A DNA stretch of 64,000 nt, taken from the NCBI RefSeq assembly GCF_902459465.1, contig NC_047070.1, positions 10,646,001 to 10,710,000 of the forward strand, read 5' to 3'. A program made the translations under genes and the position numbers. Source of the DNA: Asterias rubens (Eukaryota; Echinodermata; Asteroidea; Forcipulatida; Asteriidae). Below are positions 47,901 to 53,139 of this stretch, piece by piece. Within the stretch, counting starts at the first letter, position 1; every line of letters begins with the position of its first letter. The notes below the pieces were generated by a model. That model had not been told where the DNA came from and ran no database searches. It saw nothing but the letters and a program-made list of their open reading frames with translations.

Positions 47901-50900
47901 TTACACACCCACGTGACATGCTCTCCACCGATAGGAGTAGAGAAACTGTCTGGGGTATTTATGAATATCCATTTAAAGTAAAGTATAACACAAGTGAAAT
48001 TGTTTGACCACAGACACACATTGAGGAACTTTCGGATGAGGCGTTTCAGAAGCACATAAATGCCTTGGCTGTAAGACGACTTGAGAAGCCCAAGAAACTA
48101 ACAAGTGAAGCATCAAGGTACTGGGCTGAGATCACTGCAAGACAGTACAACTTTGACAGAGGTATGTGCATTACGTTAAAGGATTTAAGACAGTACAACT
48201 TTGACAGAGGAATGTGCATTACGTTAAAGGATTTAAGACAGTACAACTTTGACAGAGGTATGTGCATTACGTTAAAGGATTTAAGACAGTACAACTTTGA
48301 CAGAGGTATGTGCATTACGTTAAAGGATTTAAGACAGTACAACTTTGACAGAGGTATGTGCATTACGTTAAAGGATTTAAGACAGTACAACTTTGACAGA
48401 GGTATGTGCATTACGTTAAAGGATTTAAGACAGTACAACTTTGACAGAGGAATGTGCATTACGTTAAAGGATTTAAGACAGTACAACTTTGACAGAGGAA
48501 TGTGCATTACGTTAAAGGATTTAAGACAGTACAACTTTGACAGAGGTATGTGCATTACGTTAAAGGATTTAAGACAGTACAACTTTGACAGAGGAATGTG
48601 CATTACGTTAAAGGATTTAAGACAGTACAACTTTGACAGAGGTATGTGCATTACGTTAAAGGATTTAAGACAGTACAACTTTGACAGAGGTATGTGCATT
48701 ACGTTAAAGGATTTAAGACAGTACAACTTTGACAGAGGAATGTGCATTACGTTAAAGGATTTAAGACAGTACAACTTTGACAGAGGAATGTGCATTACGT
48801 TAAAGGATTTAAGACAGTACAACTTTGACAGAGGAATGTGCATTACGTTAAAGGATTTAAGACAGTACAACTTTGACAGAGGTATGTGCATTACGTTAAA
48901 GGATTTAAGACAGTACAACTTTGACAGAGGTATGTGCATTACGTTAAAGGATTTAAGACAGTACAACTTTGACAGAGGTATGTGCATTACGTTAAAGGAT
49001 TTAAGACAGTACAACTTTGACAGAGGAATGTGCATTACGTTAAAGGATTTAAGACAGTACAACTTTGACAGAGGTATGTGCATTACGTTAAAGGATTTAA
49101 GACAGTACAACTTTGACAGAGGTATGTGCATTACGTTAAAGGATTTAAGACAGTACAACTTTGACAGAGGAATGTGCATTACGTTAAAGGATTTAAGACA
49201 GTACAACTTTGACAGAGGAATGTGCATTACGTTAAAGGATTTAAGACAGTACAACTTTGACAGAGGAATGTGCATTACGTTAAAGGATTTAAGACAGTAC
49301 AACTTTGACAGAGGTATGTGCATTACGTTAAAGGATTTAAGACAGTACAACTTTGACAGAGGTATGTGCATTACGTTAAAGGATTTAAGACAGTACAACT
49401 TTGACAGAGGTATGTGCATTACGTTAAAGGATTTAAGACAGTACAACTTTGACAGAGGTATGTGCATTACGTTAAAGGATTTGGGTACTTTTTGTAACAC
49501 ACAACACAATGTCACAGAATTACATTAAACTTAAACCGTTTGAAGATAATGATAGGAGAAAGCGTTCCTTAAAATATTAGTTGCTAAGGTGCTAGGTTTT
49601 TGAGAAATGAGTAAAACAAAGTAATGAAAATACATTTTTACAGGCTAAAATAACTTTCATCTCGCAATCACTGAGACAAAAATAATTTTCCCGACATTAT
49701 TCGACTAATTTTTCAAAAACTACAGTACCTCAGCGAGTAATATTTTCAGGGAAGCTTTCTACTATCATTATCTTCAAACTGTGTAAATTTCATGTAAATC
49801 TGTGGACATTGTGTTTTTGTTCTACAAAAAGTACCCAGACCCTTTAAAACAATTGCGCCAAAGGGTTTTGTTTTAGACACCCAAAATTCTCAGCAGAGGT
49901 ATAAAAAACCAAGTTACTCAGAATGATTGAAATTTAAGCCTCACTCTGATAGAAGATGTATGTGATATATTTTACCTGTAGAAGATTCAGCTTCAGTAGT
50001 CAAGTTTTTGAGAAAAAAATAGTGCAAATCACAGAGCAATGTTTTAAGGAGTCTTGTAAATCCGTTGTACATGCTAAAAAAAAATTGTCTCACTGAGACA
50101 CAAATTGTTTTCATGAAAATTGTTGTACTCGTTTCTCAAAACTACAGCACCTCAGCAAGTAATTTTTTAAGGGAAGTTTTCTACCTTCATTACCGTTAAA
50201 CCGTGTAAGTTTAATTTAAATCGTGGACATTTGTGTTTTGTGTCGTGTACAAAACCTACCCAACCCCTTTCAACCAAAAGGAAAACAACTTTGACAATTT
50301 TGGGCAGCATTGAACAATATCTGTGGTCAAACCAGTCGCCACCCTCCAAACCCCACCCCCTTTGTTTCCTCATTCAGTAAGGAATTTTGTTAAGGTAGAT
50401 TCTCCACCATCATTACCTTTAAACCTTGTAAGTTTATTATAAATCTGTGGACGTTTGTGTTTTGTCCCCAAACCTCTTTAACATTTATTTTTGTGAACCC
50501 TTCATCAGCCAACATTGAGGTAGCGTACCTACAGACCCTGACCAAGCCTGACATACTAACCTTCTTCAAGGACCTCTTGGCGATAGATGGTCCTCGCAGA
50601 CACAAGATGTCTATCCACGTCATGCCTCCTGTCCAAATCACTGAACAGGGACCCGGAGGGGACCATCCTGACCAGGCGACTACCAATAGCATGGACCTGC
50701 TACCAGCACCACCAATGCCACAGGTAGGGATTGTGTTTTTTGGTGCCAAAGCATAGAGCTATATATATTGAGTAGAGCGCTAACTTGCTCTGCGGTTTGA
50801 AGCCACCTTAGGCGCAGACATGTTTGATGTGTTGCATGAATTCGGAACGATTTTAATTTTAAGAGAACACACATTACAGCGATTTTTTTAACAATCGTCG

Positions 50901-52640
50901 TGTGCGCTTACGTACGCAACTGCTCAATCGTGTATGTCCGCGCTATGAAAACCGTAACTTCGACTTGATTGACGTACTAAAACATGACACACATGACGCT
51001 CGCAGTTTGTGACGCTGATCAGCAGATTGTGCGTTCACATTTGCTGCTTTTTTGCTTCAATGACACACACAAAAGAACAAATGCACTATCATGCAAATAG
51101 CCGTACAATTGGCAGACAAAATTTCAAGCTTTTGTATTGGTTTGTACATAAACATGGATGCGCCCACACGGCTTCAGAACCTTAGTACGTGTATAACGGG
51201 ATGTTAGCGCTCTAGTCAATATATATATAGCTCTCTGTGGCAAAGAGAAGTTGGGGTACCAACCATGGAACCAGTTTCATCCAAAATAGACCTTTCAAGT
51301 TTTTGCCAACCGAGGTTGGTAAACTATGGAAAGCTGTCAATGCAAAGCAACAACAGATAGCCAGACAGTTTGTTATAACGTTACACAAATATTCACAAAA
51401 ATGTATGTTGAATTTGTTGGAAACATACATTGTAGCAAAATAGACCTTTCAAGTTTTTGCCATCTGAGGTTGGAAAACTATGGAAAGCCATCAATGTAAA
51501 GCAACAACAGATAGCCAGATAGTTACAATGTGATACAAGTATTCAGAAATATACATGTAAATATATATGTATGTTGAATTTGTTGGAAACATACATTGTA
51601 GCAACCAATTGTAGCAACCAATCATGGGATGTACTTTTTTGCATTGAAGGTTTGCAAAAATAATCAATTTGAAGACAACAGCATGCAGCATAAAGCCCGG
51701 TCCATACTTCATGCGAATGCGAACCGAATGTTGACGTCACAAATTCGCAACGAATAATTCGCAGCAGTTGAACTATGCTCTACTCACTTGTGAATATCGC
51801 TGCTAAAGGAGGGTCGTGACGTCAAACTCACGTCAAATGCGCTTCGCATTTGCATTCGCAGGAAGTATGAACCGGGCTTTAGAGTCCGGCTTCTCTAGAA
51901 GTTGATCAGAGCATACTGATCGAAATATCAAGTTGAAACCTAGGGTTCTTTTCAGAAGCAACCCAAAGTGACTAGAGATTATCATATCGTAATTCCACAA
52001 TGCAAAGTTTCAAATCCTACTTAAGAAGCCTATGGCAAGCAGACTACAATCTAAATTTTTCAATTTCTTCAAACGTTACTCTTAAAGGCAGTGGACACTA
52101 TTGGTAATTACACAAAATAATTATTGGCATAAAACCTTTCTTGGTGATGAGTAATGGGGAGAGGTTGGTAGTATAAAACATTGTGAGAAACGGCTGCCTC
52201 TGAAGTGCCATAGTTTTCTACGAATTTGATTCGAGTCCTCAGATTTAGAACTTGAGGTCTCAAAATCAACCATCTAAACGCACACAACTTCGTGTGACAA
52301 GGGTTATTTTTCTCTCATTATTATCTCGCAACATCGATGCCCGATTGAGCTCAAATTTTCACAGGTTTGTTATTTTATGCATATGTTAAAATAAACCAAC
52401 TGTGAAGGCTAGTCTTTGACAATTACCAATAGTGTCCACTACCTTTAAACTTTACTCTTAAACTTTACTCTCGTCATGGATGTTTTTTAAGTAGGATTTG
52501 GATGTATTTGTTATTTTGAGGAAATGATTTTCTTTTTCTTTCAGCCAACCATCGTGCAAGATGTGACCGGCTTCAAGGCGGGCCTTCCATTATTCCCCCT
52601 ACCCAAACCTTTCAATGGCGGTGCAAAGTCTAAACTGTAG
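23832..52640 (+). CDS. IDE: IDE: insulin-degrading enzyme (insulysin, M16 zinc metalloprotease), 24 coding exons
   Basis: The 24 exons, all with GT-AG borders and compatible phases, predict 1031 aa (human 1019). Zinc site: inverted HxxEH motif H106-F-L-E109-H110, with E109 the expected catalytic base and E187 (AVDSE) the third ligand. Exosite residues are [10 protein letters not shown] at 334-343. The C-terminal half keeps R832 and Y839 of LRTKEQLGY, which bind substrate in human IDE (R824, Y831). The enzyme degrades insulin, amyloid-beta and other short peptides inside a closed chamber. Targeting signals are a basic N-terminal leader ([11 protein letters not shown]), a second Met39 in strong context for a cytosolic form, and a C-terminal SKL peroxisomal signal. 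Oddities: exon 22 ends in a 28-unit array of its own splice site, exon 14 has a local insertion of about nine residues, and several redox cysteines of the human enzyme are replaced. Confidence 0.96.
24373..24428 (-). mobile_element. GCGCCACCAC MITE, half copy
   Basis: Contains GGATAACATTCCGTATGGCG and CCACCACTTTTTCAC, then stops without the second inverted end. It lies in IDE intron 1. Confidence 0.6.
24640..24985 (-). mobile_element. MITE family A, inverted, left end eroded
   Basis: Ends in GTGTCCACTGCCTTTAA. The left end begins within CTGTCAAGGACCAGTTTTC. It lies 52 bp before IDE exon 2. Confidence 0.75.
25038..25243 (+). CDS. IDE: IDE exon 2
   Basis: Residues 24-93. It contains Met39 in the context CAAAATGG, matching the position of the internal start (Met42) of human IDE, then [20 protein letters not shown]. 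The donor is ATAG|GTAGAA. Confidence 0.92.
25385..25470 (+). mobile_element. Fold-back element fragment (ATTCATAAATACC family)
   Basis: Contains ACATTCATAAATACC and GACAGTTTCGCTAAATTGG, the 5' end of the element at 35427. Confidence 0.6.
25771..25914. repeat. Inverted repeat, arms about 45 bp
   Basis: TGGGAGACTTTCAGGACGCT at the left and its near reverse complement at the right enclose a short centre. Both arms contain TTACCTGGTA-like text. It lies in IDE intron 2. Confidence 0.75.
26115..26191 (+). CDS. IDE: IDE exon 3 (HxxEH zinc motif)
   Basis: Residues 93-118, with [16 protein letters not shown]. Human has Cys where L108 stands (HFCEH). Acceptor TTTCCAG, donor AAG|GTAAGC. Confidence 0.96.
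26572..26665 (+). mobile_element. Small MITE (GGCAGTATTCGGATT family)
   Basis: Degraded copy related to 31961-32107 and 33519-33651. It shares the ends and an internal CATAGCCATA/GTAGC word. Confidence 0.5.
26718..26744 (+). CDS. IDE: IDE exon 4 (27-nt microexon)
   Basis: Encodes only YPSENAYSQ, residues 119-127, corresponding to YPKENEYSQ of human IDE. Acceptor CGTTTCAG, donor CAG|GTGAGT. Confidence 0.93.
26795..27585 (-). mobile_element. MITE family A split by a hAT-like insertion
   Basis: The tip TTAAAGACACTGGACAC and the rest from 27267 form one element ending GTGTCCACTGTCTTTAA. It is interrupted by 26812-27266. Confidence 0.85.
26812..27266 (+). mobile_element. hAT-like MITE, 455 bp, 8-bp TSD
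   Basis: The ends TAGGCCTGGGCGAA and TTCGCCCAGCACTA are inverted with two mismatches. The flanking direct repeat is CTGGACAC at 26804-26811 and 27267-27274. The interior repeats CCGGATATCCG-like words. Confidence 0.85.
27620..28063 (+). mobile_element. MITE with CAGTG ends, 444 bp
   Basis: Perfect 14-bp TIRs, CAGTGTTCTCCACA and TGTGGAGAACACTG, with CCCAG on both sides as a possible 5-bp TSD. The interior has a duplicated GGCGCCATTTTGATTACGTC. Confidence 0.75.
28576..28679 (+). CDS. IDE: IDE exon 5
   Basis: Residues 128-162, including [20 protein letters not shown]. Acceptor ACTCTCAG, donor GACAG|GTATTA. Confidence 0.95.
28738..28910 (+). mobile_element. MITE with AAGGCCTGGTC ends
   Basis: Ends AAGGCCTGGTCCCACTG and TGTGTGACCAGGCTTTT are inverted. 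Internal CTATTGGTTGAATT pairs with ATTCAACCAATCG. Confidence 0.65.
29068..29237 (+). CDS. IDE: IDE exon 6 (third zinc ligand)
   Basis: Residues 162-219. E187 in [12 protein letters not shown] is the third zinc ligand. Human C171 and C178 are replaced by A169 and S176. Donor ACAG|GTGAGG. Confidence 0.95.
29345..29602. repeat. Long inverted repeat, arms about 100 bp, in IDE intron 6
   Basis: The left arm from TATATTTGGTTTGC through AGTTTGTTCTTA is matched by the right arm through AAGAACAAACTC to GCAAACCAAATATA. The near-identical arms should fold strongly in RNA. Confidence 0.85.
29634..29788. mobile_element. Fold-back MITE (CTAACTTAGGA family)
   Basis: Ends resemble ACTCTTCCTAACTTAGG and CCTAGCGTTTTGTGAAAC. 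It is a diverged relative of 21455 and 22036. Confidence 0.6.
29843..30008 (+). mobile_element. MITE (GGGCCCAATTTCAT family)
   Basis: Starts GGGCCCAATTTCATAGAGCT, ends AGCAGCTCTATGATATG. Relatives are at 39556, 41398 and 46847. Confidence 0.65.
30140..30772 (+). mobile_element. Inverted-repeat element, outer part of a nested pair
   Basis: The ends TTTCAGACAGGCGCTCC and the inverted GGTGCGCCTGTTTGAG carry CAGAGTCACGCC-type words. The element at 30214-30553 is inserted within it. Confidence 0.65.
30214..30553 (+). mobile_element. hAT-like MITE, 340 bp
   Basis: Ends TAAGCTTGGGCGATA and TATCGCCCAAGCTTA are exact inverted repeats. The flanks CCTGAAAC and CCTGACAC are an 8-bp TSD with one mismatch. 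The interior is rich in CGATATATCGCG. Confidence 0.85.
30879..31001 (+). CDS. IDE: IDE exon 7
   Basis: Residues 219-260, with [17 protein letters not shown] and LAVLGRE. Acceptor GTTGCAG, donor AGAG|GTATGT. Confidence 0.95.
31832..31944 (+). CDS. IDE: IDE exon 8
   Basis: Residues 260-297, [10 protein letters not shown] then [10 protein letters not shown]. Acceptor TTGGTCTAG, donor AAG|GTACAG. Confidence 0.94.
31961..32107 (+). mobile_element. Small MITE (AAGGCAGTGTTCGAATTGG family)
   Basis: Ends GGCAGTGTTCGAATTGGC and GCAAATTCGGATACGGCC are inverted, with internal TTACAGCTACGG and CCGTAACTGTAGC. It lies in IDE intron 8. Confidence 0.7.
32238..32330 (-). repeat. tRNA-like SINE head
   Basis: Minus strand shows A-box-like TGGTCTAGTTGGTAAGAC and B-box GGGTTCAAATCCCACC. 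No complete tRNA context was seen and there is repeat on both sides. Confidence 0.5.
32662..32751 (+). CDS. IDE: IDE exon 9
   Basis: Residues 298-327, [20 protein letters not shown]. Acceptor GTTCCAG, donor AAG|GTAAGG. Confidence 0.94.
33020..33135 (-). mobile_element. tRNA-derived SINE fragment
   Basis: On the minus strand it reads through GAGTGTGGGTTGGATACCC, GGTCATGACACTTGTG and TTGAGCAAGGCGC, matching the heads of the SINEs at 38089 and 45392. Confidence 0.65.
33519..33651 (+). mobile_element. Small MITE (AAGGCTGTACTAGAATTGG)
   Basis: Relative of 31961-32107. Ends AGAATTGGTTGGCTACAGC and GCTGTAGCCATAGCC are inverted. Confidence 0.6.
33901..34066 (+). CDS. IDE: IDE exon 10 (exosite region)
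   Basis: Residues 328-383, with [20 protein letters not shown] and [15 protein letters not shown]. This is the segment that anchors substrate N-termini in the human enzyme. Donor ATCG|GTACGT. Confidence 0.96.
34260..34460. repeat. Inverted repeat, arms about 50 bp, in IDE intron 10
   Basis: Left arm AAATCCGTCTCGGTGTCACT to AACAACTCGGTT pairs with right arm AACCGAGTTGTTGG to AGACGGATTT. Confidence 0.8.
34621..34793 (+). CDS. IDE: IDE exon 11
   Basis: Residues 383-440, including [18 protein letters not shown] and [11 protein letters not shown]. Acceptor TGCCTCAG, donor CAT|GTGAGT. Confidence 0.95.
35090..35957 (+). mobile_element. Inverted-repeat element with a nested fold-back element
   Basis: Starts near GTTCAGACAGCATATTAAG and ends near ACTCTGTCTGAACACCC, an inverted pair. 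The fold-back copy 35427-35937 lies between. Confidence 0.5.
35427..35937 (+). mobile_element. Fold-back element (ATTCATAAATACC family), intact copy
   Basis: This is the reference copy of the family, about 510 bp. The 3' end folds back on itself between 35794 and 35910 (TCAACTAGTGGTTTAAACC and its complement). It shares GTATTTATGAATGGGAATCA with the other copies. Confidence 0.75.
36013..36119 (+). CDS. IDE: IDE exon 12
   Basis: Residues 441-476, [20 protein letters not shown]. Acceptor CTTGCAG, donor ATCAG|GTAGGT. Confidence 0.94.
36670..36810 (+). repeat. Tandem repeat, 3 copies of 47 bp
   Basis: Units start at 36670, 36717 and 36764 and share CACTCGAACGACTCGTTTGG and AGCCTAGTCGACCATTGGTA. 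A looser series of TGGTCGACC words follows to 37030. It lies in IDE intron 12. Confidence 0.85.
37279..37381 (+). CDS. IDE: IDE exon 13
   Basis: Residues 476-510, [20 protein letters not shown]. Acceptor TTTTTCAG, donor GAG|GTGATA. Confidence 0.94.
37594..37972. mobile_element. Inverted-repeat element related to MITE family D
   Basis: Ends AGTCTTCAAGTTTTTGAGG and CCTCAAAAACTTGATAAC are inverted, and CACAAAGCAATGTTTTCAGG pairs with CTGAAAACATTGCTTTGTG. Confidence 0.65.
38089..38440 (+). mobile_element. tRNA-Leu-derived SINE, near full length
   Basis: It has a head with A-box TGGTCGAGTGG and B-box GGTTCGAATTCC, the central motif CCACCCAGGGGTAAATGGGT and the tail AAAAGCGCTATATAAAAACG followed by ATT repeats. 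It is highly similar to 45392-45755. IDE exon 14 starts about 15 bp after the tail. Confidence 0.88.
38456..38688 (+). CDS. IDE: IDE exon 14, with a local insertion
   Basis: Residues 511-588. [18 protein letters not shown] and [13 protein letters not shown] are conserved. Between them residues 539-557 are about nine longer than in human (SPKGTTGS). The acceptor CAACAG lies 15 bp after a SINE tail. Confidence 0.94.
38766..39085 (+). mobile_element. Diverged MITE family E
   Basis: Shares ACGTTGCCTTGGATC, AGAAAGATGTTTTCAAAA and CACACAAACGTGCCTCGAA with the element at 46422-46799. The right end is unclear. Confidence 0.55.
39150..39296 (-). mobile_element. tRNA-derived SINE fragment
   Basis: Minus strand carries TTGTGGCCGAGCAATTATG, GAGTTGGGGTTTGAGTCCC and TTGAGCAAGACACTTAAC, in SINE order. 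Confidence 0.6.
39346..39490 (+). CDS. IDE: IDE exon 15
   Basis: Residues 588-636, [11 protein letters not shown] and [14 protein letters not shown]. Acceptor TTCCCCAG, donor AAT|GTGAGT. Confidence 0.95.
39556..39757 (+). mobile_element. MITE (GGGCCCAATTTCAT family)
   Basis: Ends GGGCCCAATTTCATAAAGCT and AGTCTTTATGAAATTTGGCC are inverted. Located in IDE intron 15. Confidence 0.7.
40310..40560 (+). mobile_element. Very diverged MITE family A
   Basis: Retains TTACTTGGTAACGAGCAATG, GGCTCCCTCTGAAG and TTGCAACTTTGATGCCC in family order. The ends are not identifiable. Confidence 0.5.
40794..40904 (+). CDS. IDE: IDE exon 16
   Basis: Residues 637-673, [20 protein letters not shown]. Acceptor TTCTTCAG, donor ACG|GTGGGT. 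Confidence 0.94.
41096..41390. mobile_element. Composite of two opposed SINE fragments
   Basis: A forward tRNA-like head (TCATGGCCGAGTGG, GGGTTCGGGTCCC) at 41101-41190 is followed by reversed SINE body text (CCTCACAGGTACCCATTTAC, TTGCCAAGGATAATGTCATG). Confidence 0.6.
41398..41520 (+). mobile_element. MITE (CAATTTCATGGATCTGCTTA variant)
   Basis: Ends CAATTTCATGGATCTGC and GCAGTGCCACGAAATTGGGCC are inverted. Short relative of 39556. Confidence 0.6.
41740..41860 (+). CDS. IDE: IDE exon 17
   Basis: Residues 674-714, [19 protein letters not shown] and EQAWTKEEM. Acceptor AATGCAG, donor GACG|GTAAGC. Confidence 0.95.
42282..42373 (+). CDS. IDE: IDE exon 18
   Basis: Residues 714-744, [20 protein letters not shown]. 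Acceptor CCAACAG, donor CAA|GTGAGT. Confidence 0.94.
42994..43105 (+). CDS. IDE: IDE exon 19
   Basis: Residues 745-782, EMVETVLKT and [19 protein letters not shown]. Acceptor GGTGTAG, donor GACG|GTAGGG. Confidence 0.94.
43759..44448 (+). repeat. Minisatellite, exactly 30 units of 23 bp
   Basis: The unit contains CTTAGGATGCGAACCGGGCT followed by AAA. The units are nearly identical; by eye only a few differ (CTACACTT near 44033, AGAATGCG near 44223, two GATGCAAACC near 44364-44390). It lies in IDE intron 19. Confidence 0.95.
44770..44978 (+). pseudogene. 3' end of a non-LTR retrotransposon (LINE) with reverse transcriptase C-terminus
   Basis: The frame at 44770-44904 reads [39 protein letters not shown] and then stops. 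This is the characteristic C-terminal signature of LINE ORF2 proteins. A short 3' tail of ATT repeats follows. The element is severely 5'-truncated and inactive. Confidence 0.85.
45110..45277 (+). CDS. IDE: IDE exon 20 (substrate-binding Arg)
   Basis: Residues 782-838, [33 protein letters not shown]832 is kept. C820 and C827 match human C812 and C819, whereas human C789 is S797 here. Donor CTAG|GTAAGA. Confidence 0.95.
45392..45755 (+). mobile_element. tRNA-Leu-derived SINE, full length
   Basis: GTGTCGTGGCCGAGTGGATA (A-box), an anticodon-like CTCAAGC, and GGTTCAAATCCCGG (B-box), with GTGTC/GACAC pairing as an acceptor stem. A conserved body with CACCCAGGGGTAAATGGGTA and the tail AAAAAGCGCTATATAAAAAA follow. 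Confidence 0.9.
46041..46425 (+). mobile_element. MITE family A
   Basis: Full copy from TAAAGGCAGTGGACTC to GTGTCCAGTGTCTTTAA. It shares its terminal TTAA with the next element. Confidence 0.88.
46422..46799. mobile_element. MITE family E with a central perfect palindrome
   Basis: Ends TTAAAGGAACACGTTGCC and GGCAACGTGTTCCTTTAA are inverted. Bases 46591-46642 are a 52-bp perfect palindrome centred on AAAATTTT. Confidence 0.9.
46847..47112 (+). mobile_element. MITE (GGGCCCAACTTCAT) carrying a family A fragment
   Basis: Starts GGGCCCAACTTCATCAAGCC and ends AGCTTTATGAATTTGGGCCC. Near its right end lies a family A terminal fragment, ATAGTGTCCAGTGCCTG. It ends 43 bp before IDE exon 21. Confidence 0.7.
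47156..47280 (+). CDS. IDE: IDE exon 21
   Basis: Residues 838-879, [21 protein letters not shown]839 is the conserved substrate-contact Tyr. Donor CAG|GTATGG, followed at once by a C-rich low-complexity tract. Confidence 0.95.
47290..47400 (+). repeat. C-rich low-complexity tract
   Basis: Irregular repeats of TACCCCACCC, beginning about 10 bp after the IDE exon 21 donor. Confidence 0.85.
47433..47970 (-). mobile_element. Fold-back element (ATTCATAAATACC family), inverted copy
   Basis: Starts AAGGGAATCTATGTGTGG and ends TATTTATGAATATCC. It is highly similar to the copy at 19941 and lies 43 bp before IDE exon 22. Confidence 0.72.
48014..48161 (+). CDS. IDE: IDE exon 22 (last 21-23 nt are unit 1 of a tandem array)
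   Basis: Residues 880-929, [38 protein letters not shown] and RQYNFDR. The first donor AGAG|GTATGT at 48162 restores the normal IDE length. Sixteen further GT donors follow in the array, each in the same phase, so the exon end used in vivo is uncertain. Confidence 0.9.
48141..49482 (+). repeat. Minisatellite of 28 x 48-bp units carrying the IDE exon 22 splice donor
   Basis: Units start every 48 bp from 48141 to 49437. Each holds exon-derived GACAGTACAACTTTGACAGA, the donor position, GTGCATTACG and TTAAAGGATTT. By eye the only variable base pair is at the donor: GGTATG in 17 units and GGAATG in 11 (units 2, 7, 8, 10, 13, 14, 15, 19, 22, 23, 24). In the IDE frame every unit reads [16 protein letters not shown], and both variants encode Gly. 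The frame is open to a stop at 49526. Confidence 0.95.
49472..49847 (+). mobile_element. MITE family D, directly abutting the splice-site array
   Basis: The left end is TTAAAGGATTTGGGTACTTT and the right end GTACCCAGACCCTTTAA, both TTAA-bounded. Its first 11 bases are also present in every unit of the array. Confidence 0.82.
49990..50275 (+). mobile_element. Partial relative of MITE family D
   Basis: Shares TTTCTCAAAACTACAGCACC and TTTTCTACCTTCATTACC with 49472-49847. A further shorter piece follows at 50384-50470. Confidence 0.6.
50509..50723 (+). CDS. IDE: IDE exon 23
   Basis: Residues 929-1000, [19 protein letters not shown] and [11 protein letters not shown]. The C-terminal loop is variable. 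Acceptor TTCATCAG, donor CAG|GTAGGG. Confidence 0.94.
50754..51236. mobile_element. MITE with about 30-bp TIRs
   Basis: Left AGAGCTATATATATTGAG then TAGAGCGCTAAC; right GTTAGCGCTCTAGTCAATAT then ATATATAGCTCT. It lies in IDE intron 23, just after exon 23. Confidence 0.75.
51281..51605 (+). repeat. Tandem duplication, 2 copies of about 155-165 bp
   Basis: AATAGACCTTTCAAGTTTTT occurs at the start of both copies, and GTTGGAAACATACATTGTAG at the end of both. Confidence 0.8.
51691..51881. mobile_element. MITE with TAAAGCCCGGTC ends, 191 bp
   Basis: TAAAGCCCGGTCCATACTTC and GAAGTATGAACCGGGCTTTA are inverted ends with few mismatches. Inside, ATGCGAATGCGAA-like words are also inverted. Confidence 0.8.
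52082..52448 (+). mobile_element. MITE family A
   Basis: TTAA-bounded copy, ends TTAAAGGCAGTGGACAC and GTGTCCACTACCTTTAA. Located in the last IDE intron. Confidence 0.87.
52545..52640 (+). CDS. IDE: IDE exon 24 (C-terminus, SKL signal)
   Basis: Residues 1001-1031, [19 protein letters not shown] then SKL and TAG. SKL is the canonical type 1 peroxisomal targeting signal; human IDE ends AKL. Acceptor CTTTCAG. Confidence 0.95.
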   Translation, partial: PTIVQDVTGFKAGLPLFPLPKPFNGGAKSKL

Positions 52641-53133
52641 AGAGATGATGTTCAATCTGGATAAAAATGCATCACCTGATTTATGGTAACAAATAATTAT
52701 TCAAAATATCTGATAGTTATTATACAAATTTACATGGTTTTAGGGTGAATGGTTGAAAGTTAGCTCCCCGAGGTATTGGGAGGTTACTAGTTCCCGAGAT
52801 GGGAAGATAGCGACTGGCACGTTATGTTGAATGGACCATTAAGAACTCTGCTCTTGGTCATGAATATGCATGAGGTATAGTAATATCCTATAGTCAAGGA
52901 AGTTTTAAACTTTCACTTATGACACATAAAATAGAAAAAAAAACGAAAAAAAAACCCGTCACCTGATTATACTCCCGTCATGCAAAGTTTCAAATCCAAT
53001 TTCACATTTGGGTATAGGATACATACAACCCAAGCACACACTATTTTATGTAACAAAGATTTCTTGCATTAAGCATTGCATTTGCAAATGTATTTAAACC
53101 ATTTGACTCTGAATGTGGTTTTGATATACGCAA

Positions 53134-53139
53134 AATAAA
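53134..53139 (+). promoter_or_regulatory. Candidate IDE poly(A) signal AATAAA
   Basis: This is the first canonical hexamer after the IDE stop codon, 494 bp downstream. Transcript support is not available. Confidence 0.35.

Noticed and set aside
48046-49515. 489-codon ORF on the minus strand opposite IDE exon 22
   Set aside because: It is the mirror of the 48-bp array, and its repeat peptide has no independent support.
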